Under the pieces are notes generated by a model. That model did not search any database and had not been told where the DNA came from. It saw nothing but the letters and a program-made list of their open reading frames with translations. Positions 1-7,919 of a DNA stretch of 64,000 bases are shown piece after piece (position 1 is the stretch's first letter; the number at the start of each line of letters is the position of its first letter). This DNA comes from CBDCCV01 sp965215025 (GTDB lineage: Bacteria > Bacteroidota > Rhodothermia > Rhodothermales > Salinibacteraceae). A program made the position numbers and the translations under genes. The stretch is taken from assembly GCA_965215025.1 (NCBI GenBank), contig CBDCCV010000002.1:1674001-1738000 (forward strand), in the 5' to 3' direction.

Positions 1-301
1 TGATCGTGCGGAGGCTCGACACGTTGTCAACGATGGCGTCGTCCACCTGCACGGCCGTCTCGCCAAACTGGTTCGTCCCCGACTGCTTCCTCGGGCCGAT
101 GTAAAGGTAGGAGACGAGGCGCTTCTGCTCGATCTTGGTCAGGGCCTCGGCCTGCGGGAGCGTCGTGCGCACCTTCACCTCCGTCTCGCGCAGCACCGTC
201 GAGACCATGAAGAAGATGAGCAGCATGAAGATGATGTCCGGGAGCGAGGCCGTGGAGATCTCCGGCGAGGTCTTGGCGCTCTTTTTCGAGAAGTGAGCCA
301 T
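1..301 (-). CDS. exbD: ExbD/TolR-family biopolymer transporter, C-terminus cut by window edge
   Basis: The reading frame starts with ATG at 301 and runs off the left edge after about 100 codons. The protein has a short cytoplasmic N-terminus, then one membrane segment starting SLPDIIFMLLIFFMV. The aspartate in this segment is the conserved proton-pathway residue of ExbD/TolR. A periplasmic domain then begins. ExbD works with ExbB in the inner membrane to transmit proton-motive force to TonB or Tol partners. The second ExbD at 351-926 lies directly upstream on the same strand, so this is the distal gene of the exbB-exbD-exbD operon. The family call is firm; the partner cannot be told from here. 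Confidence 0.9.
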   Translation of the reverse strand, partial: MAHFSKKSAKTSPEISTASLPDIIFMLLIFFMVSTVLRETEVKVRTTLPQAEALTKIEQKRLVSYLYIGPRKQSGTNQFGETAVQVDDAIVDNVSSLRTI

Positions 302-350
302 AAGGCGGGCGGGTTAAAAGCGGGAAGGGAGGGCGGCACGGGGAGCGGGG

Positions 351-926
351 TCAGCCTTCCTCGTTGCCGCGGTCCGGCTCGGCGATGGAAACGTTGGCGG
401 GGATTCTCTCACGGATGGGGTTCTTATCCTCGCCCTCGGGGCGGCTGGCCTTGTACGCCTCGTAGGTCTCGAAGCCGAGCTGGCGCGCCTCGGCGTCCCA
501 GATCTCGCGGTAGCCCATCCACACCTCGTCCAAGGCGCTGATGTAGACGTTGTACGGCGTGGCCTGGTCCGTCTTGAGCGAGATCACGGCGTCGTCGGAG
601 CTTTCGGCGTAGGCCGGGTCCTGGCCGTTGTTCAACACCTGCCGCTTGACCTCCTCGCGGATCTGGTTCACTGACGACGGCTCGTCCTCGATGAGAACCT
701 GCCCCTCGGCGTTGATCAGGATCTTGAGGATGTTGCGCTCTTTCACGGGCGGCGGCTCCTGCTCCTCGTCCAATGGCGGCGGCAAGGTCATGCCGATGCC
801 GGTGTCCACGTCAATCGTCGTGGTCACGAGGAAGAAGATGAGCAAGAGGAACGCGATGTCGGCCATCGAGGAGGTCGGGATCTCGGCCTCACGACGGCCC
901 TCTTTTTTCTTGAGCAGGCCAGCCAT
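351..926 (-). CDS. exbD: ExbD/TolR-family biopolymer transporter
   Basis: A 191-residue inner-membrane protein that pairs with ExbB to couple proton-motive force to outer-membrane transport or envelope maintenance. A single membrane segment near residues 20-38 carries the conserved Asp (SMADIAFLLLIFFLV). A periplasmic domain of about 150 residues follows. It is longer than a typical 135-150-residue ExbD because of a C-terminal extension from about residue 145. The gene lies between the small membrane protein at 1055-1327 and the partial second ExbD at 1-301, all on the minus strand. Two non-identical ExbD copies beside one ExbB are common in Bacteroidota-type genomes. Confidence 0.92.
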   Translation of the reverse strand: MAGLLKKKEGRREAEIPTSSMADIAFLLLIFFLVTTTIDVDTGIGMTLPPPLDEEQEPPPVKERNILKILINAEGQVLIEDEPSSVNQIREEVKRQVLNNGQDPAYAESSDDAVISLKTDQATPYNVYISALDEVWMGYREIWDAEARQLGFETYEAYKASRPEGEDKNPIRERIPANVSIAEPDRGNEEG

Positions 927-1054
927 AGCAGAAGCGGGGGGCTAGGGGGGACAGAAGAGCGGCAACGCCATGCACAGGCGGCGCGCGTTGCACGCGGAGG
1001 GCAGCACAATCCTTAAAAGCGCACGGCAAGGCGCGGTTTCTCAGACGCGGGCAC

Positions 1055-1327
1055 CTACGTAAAAAAGCCGCGCACGCCGGAGGCAAACAGCGCCACGAGC
1101 GCCAGCCCGAACATGATCACCACCGTCCATATGGCCGCCATGGCCCAGGAGGGCATTATCAGCCCAAGCACGACGAAGACCACGGCAGCGATGGCTACCA
1201 GCCCTATCGAGAGCGGCTCGACCTTGCCGTACATCACGCCGCGGATGCCGAAGATGATGATAGCCAGAACGCCCAGGGCAGCGATGATGATGGCGGCCCA
1301 GACGGCGATAGGGATGAGCGTTTCCAT
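1055..1327 (-). CDS. Small membrane protein of unknown function in the exb operon
   Basis: A 90-residue protein with three predicted membrane segments (about residues 5-27, 38-58 and 62-85) and almost no soluble part. I chose ATG 1327 because the longer frame, starting at 1462, adds an arginine- and proline-rich leader unlike a membrane protein. It sits between exbB (1535-2389) and exbD (351-926) on the same strand, so it is probably co-transcribed and may belong to the energiser complex. No family name is recognised. The role is inferred from position only. Confidence 0.7.
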   Translation of the reverse strand: METLIPIAVWAAIIIAALGVLAIIIFGIRGVMYGKVEPLSIGLVAIAAVVFVVLGLIMPSWAMAAIWTVVIMFGLALVALFASGVRGFFT

Positions 1328-1534
1328 GGGTGATACGGTTGGGTGTCTTGAAAGAAACGGGATCTTTGCGAGGGACCGGAACGCTCCCGCCGATGCGGAA
1401 GCCCTTCCCACCGGGCGCTCGGCGGGGCTGAGCCACAGCAGGCGCTCAGCCCCTTCTCGCAAGAAGAGGCACGGGCGCGGCGAGCAAAACGCGACGCAAG
1501 CAGGAGCCGCTCCGAAGCAGGCGGCCCCGCTGCG

Positions 1535-2389
1535 CTACACCTTCGTGCCCGTCACGTCGGAGTCGCCCTTGTTGCTGGCCGAGACGTCCTGCTCGGTCGT
1601 CGTGGCGGCGGACGACTTCTTGCTGCGGCCAGTGCCGCCCGTGCGCGTAGCCGAACTCGACCCGATGGCGCCTGCGCGCTTCTCCTCGGTCACCGAGCGG
1701 CCCGACTCCATCAAGACGAGCGAGTCGATCAGTTCAATCGAGGCGTCCTCCATCTCCACCACGATGCGGTCGATCTTCGAGACGGCGTAGTTGTAGAAGA
1801 ACTGCAGGATCACGGCCACGATCAGGCCGAAGGCCGTCGTCAGGAGCGCCACCTTGATGCCGCCGGCCACAAGCTGCGGCGAGATGTCGCCTGCCTGCTC
1901 GATGGCGTCGAAGGCGGCGATCATCCCGATCACCGTGCCGAGGAACCCGAGCATCGGCGCCACGCTGATGAAGAGCGAGAGCCAGACGAGGCCGCGCTCG
2001 AGGAAGCTCATCTCAATCGAGCCGTAGGAGACGACGGCCTTCTCGACGGCCTCGATCCCTTCGTCGGCGCGCAGGAGGCCGGCCTGGAACACCGAGGCCA
2101 CCGGGCCGCGCTTATTGGCGCAGACCTCCTCGGCGGCCGGGATGCCGCCCTCTTCCAAAGCGCGCTTCACCTTGACAATGAACTTGCGCGTGTTAATGTC
2201 GGCGCGGTTCAAGGTGATGATGCGCTCGAAAGCGATGGCCAGCCCGATGATGAGGCACGCGAGCACGGGCCACATCCACGGGCCTTCGCTGTTGCCCTCA
2301 TTAAAGCGCTCTACAAGCGCGTTGATGACGCCTTCGTCGGCGGCGGCTTCTTGTTGCAGCATCAGGAGCACGTTCAACAAAACGGTCAT
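1535..2389 (-). CDS. exbB: MotA/TolQ/ExbB proton-channel family protein
   Basis: A 284-residue inner-membrane protein of the ExbB/TolQ family, which forms the pentameric proton channel around the ExbD dimer. An N-terminal membrane segment lies at about residues 38-58. A long cytoplasmic stretch follows, then two membrane helices at about 130-160 and 175-200; the first of these contains the typical GFLGTVIGMIAAFDAI block. A charged, Ser/Thr-rich tail of about 50 residues extends past the usual family end. It is the first gene of the exb operon, with a candidate promoter at 2546-2574. TonB or Tol partners are not in view. Confidence 0.92.
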   Translation of the reverse strand: MTVLLNVLLMLQQEAAADEGVINALVERFNEGNSEGPWMWPVLACLIIGLAIAFERIITLNRADINTRKFIVKVKRALEEGGIPAAEEVCANKRGPVASVFQAGLLRADEGIEAVEKAVVSYGSIEMSFLERGLVWLSLFISVAPMLGFLGTVIGMIAAFDAIEQAGDISPQLVAGGIKVALLTTAFGLIVAVILQFFYNYAVSKIDRIVVEMEDASIELIDSLVLMESGRSVTEEKRAGAIGSSSATRTGGTGRSKKSSAATTTEQDVSASNKGDSDVTGTKV

Positions 2390-2545
2390 GGGGTCTTCCT
2401 CCTATGAAAAGCGGGTTTTTTACACTTGGGCGAACAGGTTGCGCTGCCGGGCGGGGCGGCGCCGGCGCCTCCTTGCGGCTCCGGAAGGCGCTCCTGGCGT
2501 TGCGAGGCGCACCCTTCAGAGCGCGTGCCTTCTTCCGTGTGGTGA

Positions 2546-2574
2546 ACGATAGAGAATCCTAACTGCTTTTTCAA
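2546..2574 (-). promoter_or_regulatory. Candidate sigma-70-type promoter for the exb operon
   Basis: Reading the minus strand, TTGAAA (2569-2574) and TATCGT (2546-2551) are separated by 17 bp. The 5' leader to exbB would be about 150 nt. The rest of the 371-bp gap 2390-2760 between exbB and the divergent polX-like gene holds nothing I recognise. This is a motif match only. Confidence 0.35.
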
Positions 2575-2760
2575 CCGGATTTTAGCAAAGCAAGCCAAAG
2601 CACCCCCCAAAGGCGCGTCGCGGCCCCAAAGTACGCACTCCGCCGATGGAACAAAAGCCCGCCGCGTTCTGCTCTTTCAGCCCGGCTCGGCGCGTCTTGC
2701 CAGAGGCCCCGCCCGGCCGCTATCTTCCGGCTTCTCTTTTGCCGTGCCCTGCTCCGTTTT

Positions 2761-4458
2761 ATGACGAACAAAGCCCTCGCCCGCGCTCTCAAGGAAACCG
2801 CCGCGCTCGTGGAACTGACGGGCGGCAACCCGCACCGCGCCCGCGCGCTCCACGGCGCCGCCCGCACGCTGGACGACCTTGACGAACCCGCCACCCGCCT
2901 GCTCGAAGCCGGCACGCTTACCGACCTGCCCGGCATCGGGGCGGGGACGGCCGGGCACATCGGGGACCTCGTCCGGCGCGGCTCGTTCGACCTGCGCGAC
3001 GGCCTGCTCGAAGAGGTGCCGCCGGGACTTTTGGACGTGCTGCGCGTGCGCGGCCTGGGCACGAAAAAGGCGCGGCGGCTCTGGACGGAACTCGGCATCG
3101 CCTCGCTCGATGACCTCGAAGCGGCGGCGGCGGCCGGGCGCCTCGCCGCGCTCGACGGCTTCGGAGCGAAGACGCAGGCGAACCTCCTCGAAAACGCGCG
3201 CCTCGAAAAGCGCTACCGCCAGCGCCGCCGCTTTGCCGAAGCGCTCACCGCCGCCGAGCCGGTCCTCGAAGCGCTCCGCCGCACCGAGGGCGTCCTCCGC
3301 GCCGAGCTTACCGGCGCGCTGCGGCGCACGCTCGAAACCGTCGCCGCCGCCGAGATCGTGGCCGTGGCCGAACGCCCGCGCGCCGTGCAAAACGCCATCG
3401 CCGACCATCTCACCGATGAGGCGCCGCGCCCCGAAGGCGACGACCTCGTGCTCGAAGGCCACCTCCCCGACGGGCTGCCGCTCCGCATCCGCCTCGTCCC
3501 CGAAAAACGGTTCGGCACGGCGCAGTGGCTGATGACGGGCGCCGAAGCGCACTGCGCCGCCTTCCAGGAAAAGCACGGCGCCCCCGAGGCGCACGCCGAC
3601 GAGGAAGCGCTCTACGCCGCTGCCGGCCTACCCTTCATCGCGCCCGAGCTGCGCGAAGGCCGCGGCGAACTCCAGGCCGCCGCCACAGGTGCGCTGCCCG
3701 ACCTCATCCGCCTTGAGGACCTGCGCGGCGCGCTCCATAACCACTCCACCTACAGCGACGGCGCCCACACGCTGCGCGAGATGGCCGAGGCCGCCCGCGC
3801 GATGGGCCTCGAATACTTCGGCATCTGCGATCACAGCCAGTCGCTCGCCATCGCCGATGGGCTTTCGCCCGTGGCCGTGGCCCGGCAGCAAGACGAGATC
3901 CGCGCGCTCAACAAGGAGTTTGCCGAAGGCGGCGGCGCGCCCTTCCGCATCTTTAGCGGGACGGAGAGCGACATCTTGAAAGACGGCGCGCTCGACTACT
4001 CCGATGACGTGCTCGCCTCGTTCGACTTCGTGGTGGCGAGCGTGCACACGGGCATGAGCATGACTGAAAAAGAGGCCACCGCGCGCATCGTCACCGCCGT
4101 CGAAAACCCGCACACGACGATCCTAGGCCACGCCACCGGGCGGCTCCTGCTCTCGCGCGAGGGCTACCCGCTCGACCACCGCCGCGTGATCAAGGCGTGC
4201 GCCGAGCACGGCGTCGCCATCGAACTCAACGCGAACCCGTACCGCCTGGACCTGGACTGGCGCTTCGTGCGCGAGGCCATCGAGGCGGGCGTGCTGATCT
4301 CGATCAACGCGGACGCGCACTCGGTCGAGGCGCTCGGCCACCTGCGCTGGGGTGTGGCCGCCGCGCGCAAGGGCTGGCTCACCGCCGCGCAGTGCCTCAA
4401 CGCCAAGCCCCTCGAAGCCTTTGCCGATTGGCTCGACGCGCGCCGATCCTCGGCGTAG
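2761..4458 (+). CDS. polX: PolX-like protein: HhH repeats, degenerate polymerase domain, intact PHP domain
   Basis: A 565-residue protein with the layout of bacterial family X DNA polymerases. Helix-hairpin-helix motifs lie at residues 55-66, 98-108 and 132-143. A nucleotidyltransferase region follows at about 165-310 and a C-terminal PHP phosphoesterase domain from about 322. The PHP metal ligands look complete: HNH 326-328, the later CDH, GTESD, SVHTG, LGHATGR and NADAH blocks. The polymerase signature is damaged: where active enzymes have GSxRR followed by DxD, this protein has GALRR (185-189) and then AAE near 196-198. It therefore probably keeps 3'-5' exonuclease or AP-processing activity but not polymerisation. 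The stop codon lies inside a palindromic repeat. Confidence 0.88.
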   Translation: MTNKALARALKETAALVELTGGNPHRARALHGAARTLDDLDEPATRLLEAGTLTDLPGIGAGTAGHIGDLVRRGSFDLRDGLLEEVPPGLLDVLRVRGLGTKKARRLWTELGIASLDDLEAAAAAGRLAALDGFGAKTQANLLENARLEKRYRQRRRFAEALTAAEPVLEALRRTEGVLRAELTGALRRTLETVAAAEIVAVAERPRAVQNAIADHLTDEAPRPEGDDLVLEGHLPDGLPLRIRLVPEKRFGTAQWLMTGAEAHCAAFQEKHGAPEAHADEEALYAAAGLPFIAPELREGRGELQAAATGALPDLIRLEDLRGALHNHSTYSDGAHTLREMAEAARAMGLEYFGICDHSQSLAIADGLSPVAVARQQDEIRALNKEFAEGGGAPFRIFSGTESDILKDGALDYSDDVLASFDFVVASVHTGMSMTEKEATARIVTAVENPHTTILGHATGRLLLSREGYPLDHRRVIKACAEHGVAIELNANPYRLDLDWRFVREAIEAGVLISINADAHSVEALGHLRWGVAAARKGWLTAAQCLNAKPLEAFADWLDARRSSA

Positions 4459-4482
4459 GGGCGTATCGCCATACGCCCCTAC
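4455..4482. repeat. Family I short palindrome
   Basis: A 28-bp near-perfect inverted repeat whose arms are GTAGGGGCGTATCG and CATACGCCCCTAC. It overlaps the end of the polX-like gene, and its TAG at 4456-4458 is that gene's stop codon. About ten relatives occur in this window. Confidence 0.85.
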
Positions 4483-4512
4483 CAACGCAGAACCGAACGC
4501 CTGCTCTCTTCT

Positions 4513-6579
4513 GTGAACCGCCTGCTCCTCTTCTTCCTGCTGATGGCGGCGCTCCTAGTAGTGGCGGGCGCGGGCGTGCTCTACCTCGCGTACGGACTGG
4601 ACGCCGAGCCGCCGCGCCGCGTCCGCATTGAAGGGCTGCGCGGCGCTGCCGAGGTGGCGTGGGCCGAGGGCGACGTGGCGCACATCCGCGCAGACAGCCT
4701 GCTCGACGGCTACGCCGCGCTCGGCTACGCGCACGGCGCGCGGCGGGCGTGGCCGGTGGCGCTCTGGCGGCAGACGGCCACGGGGCGCCTGGCGGAGTGG
4801 TTCGGCGCGCCGCTCCTACCGCTCGACCGCCACACGCGCCGCCTCGGCCTGGCCGCCCTGGCCGAGGAGACGTACCGCGCCCTCCCTCCTGCCGAGCAAG
4901 CCCTGCTCCAGGCTTACGCGCGCGGCATGAACGCCGCCCTCGGCACCGACGCCGTGCGGCAGGACGAAGCCTTCGTCCTCTTGGACGAGGCGCCGGCGCC
5001 CTGGGAGCCGTGGCACCCCCTCGCCATCGAACGCCTCTACGCCTGGCTCGCCGCGCCGTCCTCGGACGCGCTGCTTGCGGATTCGCTCGCCGCCGCCGCG
5101 CCCGATTCCGTAGCCGCCTTTCTCGATGCGGACGAACGACTGCGCGGCTGGCTGCGCCTGCACGGCTTCGAGCACGGCGTCGCCTGGGCCGTGCGCGACT
5201 CTTCCAGGGCGCACCTCTACCAGCGGCACGTCTACGGCAGCAGCGCGCTCCCCTTCTTCCAGGAAGTGGTTCTCGAAACGCCCGGCGCCCCGGCGGTGAT
5301 GGGCGCCACGCTGCCCGGCACGCCGTTTTTCCCCGCCGGGCGCGCCGGCGCCTGGGCTTGGGCCGTTCTTCCGTCCAGCCCGCGCACGCTCGCGCTCGCG
5401 CCCTTCGACTCCGCCGCGTTTGCGCCCACCTACGAACGTCTTCTGACCGATAGAGGCGCCGAGCGCCTGCTCACCCTCCGCCGCGCGCCGGGCCGCCTTC
5501 TGCTGGAAACGCCCACCGCCGCGCCCGCGCCCGACACGCTGACGGCCGATTCGCTGGCCGCCCGCGCCGCCGTCGCCCCGGCCGATTCCCTCTGGCAGCT
5601 TCAGTGGGCCGGCCTCGCCCCCGGCACGGACCTGGCCGCCTGGCAGGCGCTTCTTTCGGGAGAAGAAACGCCCGCCTTCCGCCTCCTGCGCGGCGATGGG
5701 CTGCGCATGGACTCGGCCGGCGCGCTCGCGGTCCTCGGCCGGCCGCAGGTCACGGAGCGCTTCGCGGGGGGCCTCCTCGTAGGCAACGCGCGCTGGGCGC
5801 GGTTTCTGGCCGATGCCCTCGCCGCCCGCGCCGATCCGCAGGGCCGCGCCAATGTGGCCGCCTGGGCCGATGACGACTCGAGCGCGTGGGCGGCCCGGCT
5901 CGTGCCCGCCATGCTCGCCTCCCTCGACTCGCTTGCCCGTCCTGAAAGCGGCGCCCCCAACACGGATGAGAGCGCCGGCGTCTTTGGCGAGGCGGTGACC
6001 TACCTGCGCAACTGGGACTTCCGCTACGACCGCGCCTCGATTGGCGCCGCCGTCTTCGACACGTGGGTGCGCGCCTACCGCGACACCACCGGCCGCCGCC
6101 CCACCCCTGCCGACTCGGCCACCTCTGCCGAAAACCGCCGCCGCTTTCGTGCGCTGGACCGCGCCGTGACGCACCTGGCCGACAGCCTCGGCACCGACCT
6201 CAGGCAGTGGCGCTGGGAGAACGTCGCGCCCGACGTGCGCCGTTTCCCCGTCTGGTCTGCCGACGCGCTCTCCGGCAGAGACCGCCTCGGACGTATGGCG
6301 CGCACGCGCTACGCGCCCCTCGTGCTGCCGGGGCGCGGGCACCCCTCGGCGCTCTCGTGGGGCGCCTCGCCGGTAGAGGCGGGACGCCGGGCGCCGGCGG
6401 CGTGGGAGGCGTGGATCGGCACCGAGGCGTGGGACCGGCTGTACGTGCGGCGGCGGCGCTTCAGCACCGAGGCCGTCCTGGGGCGCTACCGCACGCCCGA
6501 GCGCCGGCCCGCGCCCGTCGTCCTCACGCCCTCGGCCCCGCCGGAGCGCGTCACCGTCCTCCTCCCCGCCTCAAGGTGA
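4513..6579 (+). CDS. Penicillin-acylase-family (Ntn hydrolase) homologue, nucleophile apparently lost
   Basis: A 688-residue protein starting with GTG, with an N-terminal membrane anchor or signal at about residues 4-27. The sequence follows the penicillin/AHL acylase family: an alpha-chain region with WRQTATGRLAEWFG near residue 85, a beta-chain-like region, and a late WRWENV/RRFP segment matching the family WGxxHR block. Active members self-cleave just before a Ser in a GSNNW motif. The aligned segment here is HGVAWAV near residue 220, so Ser is replaced and processing is not expected. It converges on and overlaps by 9 bp the beta-lactamase-like gene. It may be a binding protein or a non-processed relative. 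The family call is reasonably sure; the substrate is unknown. Confidence 0.78.
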   Translation: MNRLLLFFLLMAALLVVAGAGVLYLAYGLDAEPPRRVRIEGLRGAAEVAWAEGDVAHIRADSLLDGYAALGYAHGARRAWPVALWRQTATGRLAEWFGAPLLPLDRHTRRLGLAALAEETYRALPPAEQALLQAYARGMNAALGTDAVRQDEAFVLLDEAPAPWEPWHPLAIERLYAWLAAPSSDALLADSLAAAAPDSVAAFLDADERLRGWLRLHGFEHGVAWAVRDSSRAHLYQRHVYGSSALPFFQEVVLETPGAPAVMGATLPGTPFFPAGRAGAWAWAVLPSSPRTLALAPFDSAAFAPTYERLLTDRGAERLLTLRRAPGRLLLETPTAAPAPDTLTADSLAARAAVAPADSLWQLQWAGLAPGTDLAAWQALLSGEETPAFRLLRGDGLRMDSAGALAVLGRPQVTERFAGGLLVGNARWARFLADALAARADPQGRANVAAWADDDSSAWAARLVPAMLASLDSLARPESGAPNTDESAGVFGEAVTYLRNWDFRYDRASIGAAVFDTWVRAYRDTTGRRPTPADSATSAENRRRFRALDRAVTHLADSLGTDLRQWRWENVAPDVRRFPVWSADALSGRDRLGRMARTRYAPLVLPGRGHPSALSWGASPVEAGRRAPAAWEAWIGTEAWDRLYVRRRRFSTEAVLGRYRTPERRPAPVVLTPSAPPERVTVLLPASR

Positions 6580-7758
6580 CGGGGCGGCGAACCGCTCGGG
6601 CACCGGCCCGCCGAGGCGCTCGCGCGCCCGCTCCAGAAAGGCGTCGTCGAGGAGAAGGCGTAGCTCGAAGACGTTGTCGAGGCCCGTCTGCAAGAAGTGA
6701 TAGAAAACGGCGGTGGGCAGGTCTTCCATCAAGAGCACGACGACGCGCCCGCCGGGCCGATCCGTGTGGCGGACGTAGCCGGCAAAGGAGATGAGGCCCG
6801 GAAAGCTCCCCGCCTTTGAGCCGATAGCGCCCTCGGCATCGCCAGGCAACGGGCGCTCGACGGCGCTGCGCATAAGCCGGACGGCCTCGTCAGAAAAGAG
6901 CGAATCGGCGAGGAGGCCGTTCAAAAGCGCGGCATAGGCGGCGGCGGTGCCCTGCGGGTAGGTGGCGGCGGCGAGGGCGCGCTGCCGGCTCAGGCTCAGG
7001 CTGGCCTGCCCGCCCCGGCGCAGCGCCACGGCTTCTTCTCGGAAGACGGAGTCTGCCTCCAAGCGCTCGGTGAGGGCGTAGACGCTGTCGGCGTAGGTTG
7101 CGGCAGAGGCGCCCGCCAGCGTGGCCTCGGTTAGCGTGGCGGGGTACCAGCTCAGGTGCGTACCGCTTTGGGGAAGAGGCGCACGCGCGCCGGCCCCGAG
7201 GCCGAGGCGGTTGGGCAACGCGGCGAGGTTTTCGCGTCCGAGGCGGCGCAGGAGCAGATCGGCGGCGGCCTGGTCCCCCTTCTGCATCATGCGATGAACC
7301 ACGTCCGAGAGGGTAAGGCAGGCGGGCAGCGTGTCCTGGGCAGCGGCGGAGCGCGCGCGCAGGTCGTACGCCGCAAGCGCCTCGGGATCGACGCGCGCGG
7401 CCCCATCGAGCGTGCCCTCGGCGGCCTGGCGCGCAAACTCGGCCAAGATCAGAAGCCGCGAGATGCCGACCACGGGGCGCGCCGCCTCGGCCTGGAAGTA
7501 GAGGCCCGCCTCGGGCCGCTCCGTATCGAAGACCACGAGCGAGGTCTCGCCGGGGTGCCGGGCCAGGTACTCGATCACGTCCTCGGGCGCGCGCAGCGTC
7601 TCGGCGGCGTCGGCGCCCTCGCTCATCGACAGCATGTTGTCGAACATCATGGCGACGGTGCCCCGGTGCCACGCCGCCATCGCCAGCACGAAGAGGAGGA
7701 GGACGCCAAAGGAGATCAGCAGCGTCTGCCCGCAGCCAAGATTCGTAAGCCTGCGCAT
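6571..7758 (-). CDS. Class A beta-lactamase-like serine hydrolase with altered motifs
   Basis: A 395-residue protein with an N-terminal membrane anchor at about residues 12-30, placing the domain outside the cytoplasm. The body resembles the beta-lactamase/transpeptidase fold. The nucleophile Ser is at 100 in VVGISRLL, but the SxxK lysine is replaced by Leu. The SDN loop aligns with GDQ (161-163), and KTG aligns with KAG in GSKAG (313-317). With the general-base Lys missing, beta-lactam hydrolysis is doubtful; a peptidoglycan-binding or esterase role is possible. The gene converges on the penicillin-acylase-like gene. Start ATG 7758 is followed directly by the anchor. Confidence 0.72.
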   Translation of the reverse strand: MRRLTNLGCGQTLLISFGVLLLFVLAMAAWHRGTVAMMFDNMLSMSEGADAAETLRAPEDVIEYLARHPGETSLVVFDTERPEAGLYFQAEAARPVVGISRLLILAEFARQAAEGTLDGAARVDPEALAAYDLRARSAAAQDTLPACLTLSDVVHRMMQKGDQAAADLLLRRLGRENLAALPNRLGLGAGARAPLPQSGTHLSWYPATLTEATLAGASAATYADSVYALTERLEADSVFREEAVALRRGGQASLSLSRQRALAAATYPQGTAAAYAALLNGLLADSLFSDEAVRLMRSAVERPLPGDAEGAIGSKAGSFPGLISFAGYVRHTDRPGGRVVVLLMEDLPTAVFYHFLQTGLDNVFELRLLLDDAFLERARERLGGPVPERFAAPSP

Positions 7759-7842
7759 AGACGACCGATGACCTGTAGAAGAAACGACCCGCAGGAGAAG
7801 ATGCCGAGATCACTCCGCCGGGGCGGAAGCGTCTTCCCGAGC

Positions 7843-7871
7843 TTGTATGTGCTGGTGAACTTACGTAATCT
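7843..7871 (+). promoter_or_regulatory. Possible promoter upstream of dctP
   Basis: TTGTAT (7843-7848) and TAATCT (7866-7871) are spaced by 17 bp, about 50 bp upstream of the dctP start. The -35 match is only three of six, so this is weak. Confidence 0.28.
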
Positions 7872-7919
7872 TTTGCACAAACTTCACGCCCCCGTCCGCC
7901 GAATTGCCGAAAGCGAGCT

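Noticed and set aside
4455..4482. Family I palindromes as ordinary intrinsic terminators
   Set aside because: No T tract follows in the transcribed direction, several lie within operons (nuoK-nuoL, nuoM-pcd-nuoN), and the core sequence is conserved rather than just the pairing.
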